The notes under the pieces are model-generated. The model was not told where the DNA came from, did not search any database, and worked only from the letters and a program-made list of their open reading frames with translations. Below, piece after piece: positions 55,201 through 64,000 of a DNA stretch of 64,000 nt (positions are counted from its first letter, which is position 1; every line of letters starts with the position of its first letter). The stretch spans positions 186,001-250,000 of the forward strand of contig BRON01000006.1 in assembly GCA_024345305.1 (NCBI GenBank). Direction: 5' to 3'. The DNA comes from Mrakia gelida. Taxonomy: Eukaryota > Basidiomycota > Tremellomycetes > Cystofilobasidiales > Mrakiaceae. The position numbers were made by a program, and so were the translations under genes.

Positions 55201-56255
55201 TGGAAGATGAGGAGGATCGTGCGAGGGAGACGAGAGGAAGAGTTTGCAGGGTGATGAAAGCAGACTGGTAGCAGGAGACTGAACAAGAAAAGAAAGTCGA
55301 CGTCAGAAGAAACTTTTAGAGACCTCTTCGTTCAAGTAGGACGTACTCCATCCTCGGTGTCCGTCGTTGAGGCCGTGAACTGGTTCGAAGACGAGCGCGC
55401 GCGATGATCAGCTCAGCTCGTGCCACTATCAAGAATCTGAGAGAAGGTCGACTCACTCGTCTTGTACAGATCGTACTGAAACTCGAAGTCACTCTTGTAG
55501 GTCTGCTTGCTCATTCTCTGGATCTCAGCCCTGAAACGACGAGGGAGAAAGGTCAGCCTCAGCGACAGCAAGTCAGTCTCGATCTGCCTGGCCGCGAGCT
55601 CCGCCCTCGTTCCTTCATTCTGCCGTAAGCGAGAAAAACTGACCTGACATCGGTAGCCTGAGTCAGAGGAGGAGGAGTCTTGAGGTTGTTGAACTCGTAG
55701 ATATCGAGGTCATAGCTCTGGAGTCCATCGATCGAAGAGAGGGAGAGGTCGGTCAGCTTTCATCTTCTGCGAGCTCACCATCTTCCTTCTCATGTGATCC
55801 CTTTTCTACCCCTCCACGAAGGCCATGTAACAGAAGCTCACCTTTGAGACTACCTCCAGGACGTTGTCCCTAACCTTTGAGACGAAAGGAACGCTCCTAT
55901 CACAAGGTTCGAGGAGAACGAAAGCCAACGAGATCGATCAGCTTCATCCTCCTCGCTTCCGACGTCCAGCTCAGCCTCCTTCCTCCTTCTCAGTCTGGAA
56001 ACTTGAACACTCACGACAAACACGCCCAAGCACTGCTAGGTCTAAAGTCTGCAGAGATATGAACAAAGAGTCAAAAAAGAGAGAGATTGGAACGAAGAGT
56101 GGGGGAGCAAGATCGACGGACTCACCAGGCGAGCTCCCATCTTTCGACTGAGCGAGGGCAGCACAAGCGTCCTCCTTCTGAGCTTGAGCTTGGTTCAAAA
56201 AAGGGAGAGCAAAGAAGATAAGGGCGGTGAGGAGGCGAGGGACGAAAAAGAGCAT
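52208..56255 (-). CDS. Membrane-anchored extracellular S41-family peptidase (CPAF-like)
   Basis: About seventeen short exons. A signal peptide (MLFFVPRLLTALIFFALPFL, then NQAQA) starts at 56255. The ectodomain includes DACAALAQSKDGSSPGE, SELAGMEVTKIDGMD, the long middle part FALPTVTFTTAEAFFNEHC, and a predicted core sheet VGVIYITTFSPDVDEETSSC. The catalytic part has FTKLGVERVIIDTTDDGGGF and the nucleophile region LLIFSNGGTCGSACSLLTTF, which fits the S41 serine in a GSxCxS-like turn. After AEEYLDPLKMYAKAAQSKWG comes one transmembrane helix (KVAVGVVCAALVAGVAGLIF) followed by RRRSRRAQMG, so the topology is type I with a short cytosolic tail ending TTGGGYA. Fungal members of this group resemble chlamydial CPAF-type tail-specific proteases. 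The substrate is unknown. The stop is at 52208-52210. Confidence 0.78.
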
Positions 56256-56957
56256 GCTCGCAACTTTGTCGGGTTCGTGATGGTTGAAAGAGAGGAAAGG
56301 AAAGAGGCGTTCGCTCGGATCAGGGGGGCGAGGGAGACGAGGCGGTGAAGAGTGATTCAGGCAAGAAGCTGTCCTTGAGAGGGACGCTAAAATATCTGGA
56401 TCTCGATGGGAAGCCGGTCGCTGAAGATGAATCTGGTCGCGAAGGAGGGGAAGAGCAAGCTTCGACGGAGCGGAATCGCGACGCGTTGGTCTTTTCTCGT
56501 TCACTGCAATCGACGCTCTTCACTCCCTCTTTAGTCGCAGACGAAGCTTGCAGAAAGATACGGAGTGATCAGTTGATAGGCTGCTTGGAATGCAGAATCT
56601 GCGATGGAAACCTCTCAGACTTGAGCTTCGACGCGTCGTCGCCCTCATCTTCGTCGAAGATCGTAGTCAGCTGGCATTTCAGTATGCAAGGCTAGCTACA
56701 GCTCCCAGAGATCCTAGCTCGAATTCTGCTTTCTCGCGTGAATCATCTTGAGAGCTAAACTTCGTAGGGCGAGAACGTGGGCGAAGAGATCGAGTGCGAC
56801 GACAGAGAAGAGAGGAGGGGGGAGAAGAGAGCAGGATTTCTGATGAGACTTCGTCTTGAGATTCCAGAGCAGTTATGGTTTTTCGAATATTTCTCGGAGA
56901 GGTGGAGAACGTTGTGATCTGGGAGACGGCGGAGGAGAGAAGGAAAGGACGAGGAGG
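56256..56957. other. Divergent promoter region, S41 peptidase and PPR copy E
   Basis: 700 bases between divergent starts. One GACGCGTC at 56630. No coding sequence was recognised. Confidence 0.4.
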
Positions 56958-57077
56958 TTCGTGCGAGCTCTCGAAAAGTCGACGGTCCTTCCTCCTTCTT
57001 CCTTCTCAGCCCTCACCCTCGTCCCAATCCCACCTTCCCCCTCCTCTAGCCTCTCCGTTGGGCTCAGCAGTCTCGCT
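56958..57077 (+). repeat. Shared PPR-family promoter/leader block, copy E
   Basis: GAGGTTCGTGCGAGCTCTCG, then AAAAGTCGACGGTCCTTCC, then the CT-rich leader CTTCCTTCTCAGCCCTCACC up to the ATG at 57078. The GAGCTC repeat is shorter than in copies B and D. Confidence 0.65.
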
Positions 57078-59597
57078 ATGCTCCTCACGACTTCATCGCT
57101 TGGGAGGACTCTCGGTCGACTCGCAGGAAGGACAACGAGGCTCGGAGACGTCCTTCGTTACAGCTCGAGCTCACCTCCCAGCCGGCCGGTCTCCTCTTCT
57201 CTTCTCCGGAGCCTATCATCACCCAGATTGATCCCTGTAAGCAGGTCCCATGGTCTTAGCTTGAGACACCCGCAAGGAAGCTGACTTTTTCCCCTTGTTT
57301 CGCCGTTGGAAGTCGACTCCCCCTTCCTCTCTCCCTTCCAAAACCACGTCTTCGCCGATCTCGTCCTTCCTCTCATCAATCCAAGGACCCCTCTACCGTC
57401 CTGCTCAGTCCCGAAGGGCTTCAACCCCGCCATCTTATCCTCGCAAACCACAACGCCGTCCCGAACGAACACCTGCTCACGCCCAAGTGACGACCTCCTC
57501 CCTCCTCTCGCTTCTCCGCGACCGCGACGGGAACCCCTCGTCGCCTCCTACTCCTTCCCCCGATCTCGCATCTCTGGTACCCAACAAGGGCTCGCTGGAG
57601 GTGACCGGGACGAAGGAAGAGGTGGAGGAATTGGCGCGGAGGTTGATGGAGGGGACGAGCAGTTTGGAGGGAGGGGTCGACGTCGCGAGTTGGATTCTTC
57701 GCGTCACGGAGGACGGTCGACGAGACAAGGGAGTCAAGGAGCTGGTTTATCAGACGATTCAAGCACTCCAGAACCTCGTCAAGGCTCAGCTTCAACCTCG
57801 ACCAAATCCGGGTCCCCTCCTCCAGTTCCTCCTCGCCAACCAACCTCGACTTCGTCTCTCCTTCTACGGCCCAGTTCCCAACCCTCTCGTCCCCCTCCTC
57901 GAGGTCTACGATCGTCTCTACACTCAAGATCGACGACGACTCGACCCTTCAGCAGCAGCACCCCCTCCTAATGTCCTCGTCGAACTGGAATCCCTTCGTC
58001 TTCAACACCTCGACGCCGTTCGAGCGATCCATCAGGCGATGAAGGAGGTCGACAAGGACGTCTTCACCCTTCGGTGTTACACTTCGCTCATGGATGCCCA
58101 CAGCCAAGGTCGATCGTTCCAGGAAGTGGAGGAGATTTGGGAGCTGATGAAGTCGGAGGGAGGAGTGGGGATCGACCAAAGATCCGTTTCGGTGGTGAGT
58201 CTTCGTCTTTCCCTCGTCGACGCGTCCACTTTCCTTCGACGCAGAACACTGACTCTGCAATCATCCCTTTCGATCCAGTACTTCGACGCTTGTGGATTCA
58301 GGTGAGTTGAGAGCGGCGTTTGTGGCTCAGACGCGCGAAAAGGCAAGGAAGCCTACTGTTTTGACGCGTCGCTCTCCTCTCTGCTTTCCAGTAGATCCCT
58401 TCCTCGAGCTCTCGCGACATGGAAGGACCTTCGAACCAGTGGATTCAAATTCAGCGAGAACAACTACCAAGCCTACCGCGAATGCCTCAACCGATGCGGA
58501 GCCTGGGACGAACTCCTCGTGTTTCTCGGCGAACAACAAGCTCGACACCTCGTCGACTCCACCACCAGTCCTCCCCTCGCGGCTCCCGGATTAGCAGCGG
58601 CCCTCAAGCTATCAAGACAGATCATGATGCACCCTCGTCATAGAAGTCTACGCGAGGTCACGCAGGGGGATTTCGATGCTTTGAAGAGGAAGGTGAAGGG
58701 GCTGGTTCCGAGGGAGACGTGGGAGGAGACGGAGAGATTTTTGAAGACGAACGAGCGATTGACTACCGTATCGACGAGCCATACGAATGGCAAAGGGAGG
58801 AGACCGGATCGAGTGTGTGAGTCTCGTTTTGAATCTCTCACTGCACGATCGTTCCTCTGACCGCGTTCGCTCCTCGTTTCGTCCTCGTTCGTTCGTTCGC
58901 GTCTTTCTTCTAGGACCTCAGTAGGACCTCGCGTCGAGGCGGAGGAGAACCGGCCGTACCCGAGGACTTGCCTGCTTCAGGTGAGAGTTCTAAGGATTCC
59001 CTTCCCTGCATCGAATTTCTTCCTGATCCGAACCTTTCTTCAATTCTCGCTCATCTCCTGACTGTCGTCGGAGCTCAACCTCGCTCGGCTGGAGTCCTTG
59101 TCTCCCTCCCTCATCACTCCCCCTCTCATCAACTTCCCATCCCTCTGCAACGATATCAAGATCATAGCGACCGTCTATCATCAAACGTGAGTCGGACCCT
59201 TCTCTCGCCCTTCCGTTCTTCTCGTTTCACGCGTTCGTTTCTGACACGTCAATCCCACCTCTTCATCCAGCTCACCTCGCCAAGCTCAGACGAAGCAACA
59301 CCTTCCTCTTCGCCACTTTAACCTCGTCGGATCCATCAAACTCATCTCCACCCTCCAGGTTCGTTCCACATCTCGTTTTTTTTGCACCTCACGTACTTCT
59401 CGACGCGTCGTCGTCGTCCCTCGTTCCTCCCTCTCCCGATGCTGACCCTCGAAACCCTTCTTTCTCGACCCTTCCTTCCGTTCGAACAGAACCTGATCCT
59501 TCTATCTCGCTTGAAGGTCGACCGCTCTGGACGTCGGTCGAGCTCTCGAGGAGGGAAAGGTTTCGTTCGCTTTGCTTTGCTTCGCTTACTAGACTAG
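57078..59597 (+). CDS. PPR-like mitochondrial protein, copy E (the intact member)
   Basis: Eight exons join without a break: 57078-57236, 57313-58194, 58279-58301 (23-nt microexon), 58392-58816, 58922-58980, 59074-59186, 59271-59358 and 59490-59597, total 1857 nt, 618 residues. The N-terminus is a likely mitochondrial presequence (MLLTTSSLGRTLGRLAGRTT). The core is helical: TGTKEEVEELARRLMEGTSS, FLLANQPRLRLSFYGPVPNP, LESLRLQHLDAVRAIHQAMK, then two or three consecutive units of about 35 residues resembling pentatricopeptide repeats (CYTSLMDAHSQGRSFQEVEE; GFSRSLPRALATWKDLRTSG; CLNRCGAWDELLVFLGEQQA). The C-terminus differs from copies C and D (NFPSLCNDIKIIATVYHQT). PPR proteins bind organelle RNA, so a role in mitochondrial transcript processing or translation is the family-based guess. 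Exon 5 uses an acceptor eight bases inside the first AG. Confidence 0.78.
58279..58301 (+). other. 23-nt microexon conserved in all five PPR-like copies (copy E instance)
   Basis: TACTTCGACGCTTGTGGATT plus CAG, flanked by a CCAG acceptor and a GTGAGT donor. It encodes YFDACGF with a split last codon. Equivalent microexons lie at 14244-14266 (A), 33242-33264 (B), about 35913-35935 (C) and 45124-45146 (D). It links two helices of the PPR-like array. Confidence 0.75.
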
Positions 59598-60886
59598 GAT
59601 TCGTGCGTGCTTCGTGTTGTAGATCATAGAGCCATGATGCGTTAGTTGGCCTCCATCGTCCGAAGTGACCTCTTCCCCTCATCGTCTCCCTCTGATCTCG
59701 AGCAAGACGAAACGAGAACGCGACGCTCGTCTCATCGTGGCTCGTCGTTTTCGCTCCCGCGCCCTCCCCCTCTCGCAAACCAGACCAACCACTGAGCCGC
59801 AAGCCAAGAAATCAAAACCCTCTCTTTCCCTTCGTCCGTTTTCGCTCACCGCCACCTCTCCCTGCTCTCTCAGCCCAGCCCACCCACTCCCGCTCCCTCC
59901 CGCTCGAGCTCGTCGCGTCCCTCCCCTCCCCTTCCTCCCCTCTCCCTCCCACCCTTCCTTTCCCTCTCTTCACACAACGCACATCAGTTGAGTGTAGAAC
60001 ATCAATCAAAAACGTCAAAACAAAAAACCGAATCAAAAACCGAAACCGAAAGCGCGCGAAGTGAAACAAAAGAAGAGAGGTGTGGGAGATCCGGGTTGAG
60101 TGAAGAGAAAAAAGAGACACGAGTAGACGAAACGACGAGAAGAGACGAATCAAAGGTGTAAGGAGGTTGAGAAACAAAGAAGAAATAGGGCCCTGTAGAG
60201 CAGCGACCGATCAAGTGAACGATAGAGAAAGGGTTGGGGGTGGGGAAGGAGGAAGGGGATTAAGAAGAGCAGAGCGTTAACGTAGGTGAGTAGGTTGGAG
60301 GTGTTTTTTTGGAGAGTCGTAAAGGAGAAGGGAGAAGAGAGATGAGAGAAGGGAAGGGAGACGGACGGATGGACGAGTGGGTAAAGGGAGTGGAGAGTTG
60401 GGAGTGGAGTTGAGGGTGGTGATTGACAAGGGAGGGGTGGGAGAGGTGGTAGGGGAGAAGCGTAAGGTAGGGTAGCGAAACGAGAAGGGAGACGGACGGA
60501 CGGGACGGAGAAGAGAGGGACGTAAACGAGGAACGAAACAGAAGAAAAGGGAAAGAAACGAAAAGGGGGAGGGTGAACCCGCGATGAGTTCTTTTGTTGT
60601 GTTTGGGAGAGGGGAGGAGGGTTTGCGGCGCCGAACGACGGAGGAAGGACGACCGTGGATGGGTTATTGTGATGGTGGTGGTGGTGGTGGTGGCGATGGT
60701 AGACGAGGATAGAGTTGACGAGAGAAGAGTAGCCGTAGACGAAGACAGGAAGACCGAGTTGACGAGGGAGGGAGGAAGATTCGAAAGAGGGAGGGGGACG
60801 CGCATCGCCAACTAGAACGACGACTCCCCTCCTTCTCCCAGCAGTAGTAAAAGAGACGGGAACGCGTCTCCAACCACTCCCTCCCT
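59598..60886. other. Convergent 1.3 kb non-coding interval
   Basis: Between the ends of copy E and the SFP1-like gene. CT-rich to 59990, then an A-rich then G-rich stretch with purines on this strand (the 3' untranslated region of the minus gene). A (GGT)n run lies at about 60674-60694. No gene was recognised. Long open frames here are composition artefacts. Confidence 0.45.
60674..60694. repeat. (GGT)n microsatellite
   Basis: About seven tandem GGT units in non-coding sequence. On the other strand it would read as a histidine run, but no gene supports that. Confidence 0.75.
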
Positions 60887-63759
60887 TTACTCCATCTCCA
60901 TATCCACATCGTCGTCGTCCTCCACCACGGTAAACAGCACCTCGTCCCCGTTCGCTCCTCCTCCCGCCTGCTCCCACGCTCCAGGTCGTCCCAGCTGGGA
61001 CAAAACCCCACTCCCTCCACCCAACGAGATCCCACCCATCGCGCTAACTCCCGCTCCAACTCCTCCCGATCCAGCTCCTCCTCCAACGGAAGTGGTGACT
61101 CCTCCCATCGCCGTCGTCGCGGTGAATCCGTTCTCTCCTCCTCCAGGCGCCATTCCACCTCCAGGCAGTCCCTTGGGATGTCCGTGCTTCCCCTGAGCGA
61201 CGAGTGCGAGTCCGATGGCTCCGTGAGCTCCAGAGTTGAGGTAGTGGTACCTCAGTCCGTTCATCTGACGGTATCGCTTCGTGCAGCCTCCTCCGACCTG
61301 ACAGACGAACGGTCTCGACTTCTCCTCCGCCTCGGCTTCCGAAAGTCCGTTCTCCACGGCGTCTCGAACCTCGAAGTTGCACTGGCCGACCTTGAGATGG
61401 TACTTGAGTCCGTTCTGCTGCTTGTACGACTTCTGGCACCCTGGCGTCGGGCACTTGAAGATCTTCTGACCTGAGCCTGGAGGAGGAGGGACGCCGCCGG
61501 GGTGAGCGAGGGAGAGGGCTGGGATCGTGGTAGGGTGTTGGTGAAGGGTGGAAGGACCGGCTCCGGGGGTGGAGTGAGCGGACGAGGGAGACGCAGAGTT
61601 GGACGCGGCTTGTTGAGCGAGAGCGAGGATCGTCGCGGCGTCGGTCGCGTTGGCTGAAGGGTTGGCCGACGAGGGGAAGAGGAGGGTAGGAGGGATGCAC
61701 GACGAGGGTGTAGGAGGAGGGATGGATCGGTTCTTGTTGACGGAGGGAAGAACGCCGGGGGTCGAAGGAGAGTTGGAGAACTTGAACTCGCCCTCCCAAA
61801 CGGTCGAGGGAGCCTTGCTTCCAGCGGGAGAGTTCCACTCCGAGGTAGGAGCCATTCCTCCCTGACCAGCGTTCACGAACGCAGCTCGACCGGCGAGAGC
61901 CTGCTTGGTCTTCTTCCTTCCAGCAGCGGCGGCTCCGACGCCTCCAGTGAAGGCGGTCGTTTCGAACGAGGAGTTGGTGGGAGGAGCGAGGACGTCCGAG
62001 AGTTGAAGGGGAGCCGAAGCAGGGATGGGTTGACGCCTTTTGAGGGGAGGAGAGTTGGAGTTGGAGTTGTTGGAGGACGAAGAGGAGGAGGAGGAAGCAG
62101 GCTCGGAGTCGAGGTCCATCGAGTCGACGTCGTGGGAGGCGGTCCCTCCAGTGGGGTTGGTTTGAGGCGAAGGAAGGATGATGACGTGGACGTCCTCGTA
62201 CTATAGTTCCGAGATAAGGTCGTAAGGAGGAGGAGAAGAACGATGAAGAAAGAGGAGAAGGGAGGGAAAAGGTCAGCCTCGAGTGTGGGAAGGTGAAGGA
62301 AGAAAGGGAAGTGGGAGGGAGGGATGGGCTGAGGGTGACTGATCCTCGAAACCAAACAATCAAGAAAGAGGGACGTACGTGTTCGAGGAGATCGTGCATC
62401 GACGAGAGCTCTAGTCCACAGCAGTTGTAGTTCTGGCACTGAGAAAGTTGAGGGAACGAAAGAAAGGGGAAAGAAGGGAAGCGATCAGCCCAAGACGAAC
62501 GAAGCTAGAGGCGGAGGAGCACGATGGTTCGTTCCGGAAGAGTCCTCCCTCGGTCTATAGAGGCTACTCACATAATCTGCCTCGTTTCTAGCCATCTTCA
62601 TCGAGCCTCCGTTGGATTCGATCGAAGTGGACATGGCTGCCATCGAGAAGTCGTGAGCACTGGAAGGGGGGAGGGTCGGAAGGAGGATCGAGTTGAGACA
62701 GGAGGAGAGCGAGCGCGGGAGGAGGAGGGAGGGGGGTGGAGGTGGATGGTGGTGGTGGAAGGGAAAGGGGGTCGAACGAGGTCAGCTCTGGTTCTTGTTC
62801 TCGTTCTACATATCTCTAGATGGGGTGGCCAAGGAGGAGTGTATGCTATCGAGGAAGAGAAGCGAGGGAGAGATCGGGATGGATGGATGCAAAGAGAGTT
62901 GAAGGAGGGGAGGGGAGGAAACGCCACTCGAGAGACGGACGAGAGAGCGAGCGTCGACATTCTCAGACCACTCCATCCACCCTCCCACATCCCCTTACAA
63001 CATCTATACTACTCGACGAAGCTCGAGAAGAGGGCGGAGTACTCACTCTATGCTTGAAGACCAAGGTTGACCTGCTTCCTGGCCGAGGAACCTTCCCTTC
63101 CAACTCCCCATTCTCATCCTCTCTTCGAACGAGTTGACTCCCATGCCTCCGAGATAGGATCCCATGTACGATCCTCCTCCCATCCGAAGGGACCGAGCGA
63201 GAGAGTTCCCGTAAGAGCCTACACCCGAGTTGGAGGTTCGTCGATCTGGAAGAGGGATGGGAGTTGTCTTTTGAGGAGGGGAGAGCATTGAAGTTGAGGA
63301 GGAGGACGACGACGAGGGGAGCTGCTGGTTGCGTGAAGGGAAAGGGAACACTTGGGGGATGGAGGACGAAGTCGAAGAGGATCCGGAGTGGGAGGAGCTG
63401 GAGGAGGAGGATGGGTTACGGATAATAGGAACGGCGGAGGACATAGAGAGGGGGGAGAGGGAAGAGGAGGGAGGGAAGAGGAGGGAGGAGGGACGAGGGA
63501 GGGGAGGTGGTCGTGAGAGGCTTGGGAGGGAAAAGGGGGGTCGTCGTTCCTCGAAATTCGGGCGGCTCGAAGGGAGAGAGGGGGAAGTTGCTGGGTCGCT
63601 GAAGTCCGACGGGGAAGTAGAAGTAGAGCTACGAGAAACTCGTCGAGGAGTAGGAGTATAGAGAGAGAGAAGGGTTGGGTTTGGTGGTTTGGGGGCAAGG
63701 GATGAGCGAGCGAGAGCAGCGGTAGCAGAACCTGTCTCACAGCCTGCGAAGCTCCGCAT
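60887..63759 (-). CDS. SFP1: C2H2 zinc-finger transcription factor, SFP1-like
   Basis: Sfp1-type factors couple nutrient/TOR signals to ribosome biogenesis. Exon 1 is Ser/Pro-rich (MRSFAGCETGSATAALARSS) and ends SLGGMGVNSFEERMRMGSWK...SSI; it joins in phase to DAHDFSMAAMSTSIESNGGS, then CQNYNCCGLELSSMHDLLEH, then YEDVHVIILPSPQTNPTGG. This CxxxxC...H...H unit is the first finger. After a long linker come the two split C-terminal fingers: FKCPTPGCQKSYKQQNGLKY-HLK and FVCQVGGGCTKRYRQMNGLR-YHY, hallmarks of the Sfp1 family. The C-terminus is Gly-rich and ends acidic (EDDDDVDMEME), with the stop at 60887-60889. The frame is also open to an ATG at 63849 (MPKQFLDLRRPRERERKKRE), so the start could be 30 residues earlier. 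The basic composition of that extension argues against it. Confidence 0.85.
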
Positions 63760-64000
63760 CTTCCCCCAGCTCTCTGGATTTGACGCTTTCTCCCTTTTTT
63801 TTCTCTCTCTCTCTCTCGGCCGTCTGAGATCCAAAAATTGCTTAGGCACTACGCTGCGCCCCTCCTTCGAGGTAAAAGCTGCTATGACCTCATGTAACTC
63901 GCTAGTCTAAGAAGCCCATCTAGTCCGAAACCAAAGAAACGGAACTCGACTCGACGCGCCCACCCTTCCTTCCCTCCCTCGACCAAGTCCGGCTTTTCGC
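63760..64000. other. Upstream region of the SFP1-like gene, to window end
   Basis: A CT-repeat (CTCTCTCTCTCTC) near 63801-63816 and a short promoter-like interval. Nothing further is recognisable before the window ends. Confidence 0.4.

Noticed and set aside
13821..59597. PPR-like copies as retrotransposed or transposon-borne genes
   Set aside because: All copies keep introns and promoter block. No terminal repeats, transposase or poly-A tail were seen.
61044..62399. 451-residue minus-strand frame in the SFP1-like gene
   Set aside because: Shadow frame. The zinc-finger residues are in the other frame.
1..64000. CRISPR arrays, rRNA or tRNA genes
   Set aside because: No regularly spaced direct repeats, no rRNA-like blocks and no convincing tRNA cloverleaf were found by reading both strands.

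Overview
This window looks like nuclear DNA from an intron-rich basidiomycete, most likely a Pucciniomycotina red-yeast type (Microbotryomycetes-like). That placement is inferred from gene style, not a database match. The evidence is GC-rich, CT-biased coding DNA; genes split by many short GT-AG introns; a recurrent CTGAC/CTAAC-type branch site before the acceptor; very compact intergenic spaces; and familiar fungal housekeeping genes (KIN1/2 kinase with KA1 tail, PKA-type neutral trehalase, chitin deacetylase, SFP1-like zinc finger).

Layout: 0.16-3.2 kb secreted/anchored TAP-like alpha/beta hydrolase (+); 3.5-5.6 PMP47-type peroxisomal carrier (+); 5.9-6.4 tentative small membrane protein (-); 6.7-8.7 SEC13 (+); 9.0-11.9 AAAP amino-acid permease (-); 12-13.1 unassigned; 13.8-15.5 PPR-like copy A (-); 15.9-18.1 chitin deacetylase (+); 18.3-19.4 F-box-like protein (+); 20.0-21.3 nuclear COX2 C-terminal half (+); 21.7-25.1 MIC60 (+); 25.7-30.1 neutral trehalase (+); 30.5-31.5 esterase-like hydrolase (+); 32.0-34.5 PPR-like copy B (+); 34.7-37.1 copy C (-); 37.6-43.2 KIN1/2 kinase (+); 43.7-46.3 copy D (-); 47.3-48.9 GPI-anchored wall protein (-); 49.8-51.4 coiled-coil protein (-); 52.2-56.3 membrane-anchored S41 peptidase (-); 57.1-59.6 copy E (+); 60.9-63.8 SFP1-like zinc-finger factor (-).

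Two things stand out. First, the gene at 19983-21318 encodes only the CuA-binding half of cytochrome c oxidase subunit 2, with all copper ligands, behind a mitochondrial presequence and split by spliceosomal introns. It is a nuclear COX2B, which predicts a truncated cox2a left in the mitochondrial genome. It sits directly upstream of MIC60, so two inner-membrane genes are neighbours. Second, five dispersed copies of one mitochondrial-type PPR-like gene occur within 44 kb. They share a promoter block, exon layout and a 23-nt microexon. Only copy E is fully open; A, B, C and D each carry a different lesion, and D looks like a mosaic of C-like and A-like sequence. This is a birth-and-death family reminiscent of restorer-of-fertility-like clusters (analogy only).

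A genome-style signal also runs through the window: the palindrome GACGCGTC occurs about 32 times, mostly inside introns near the branch site.
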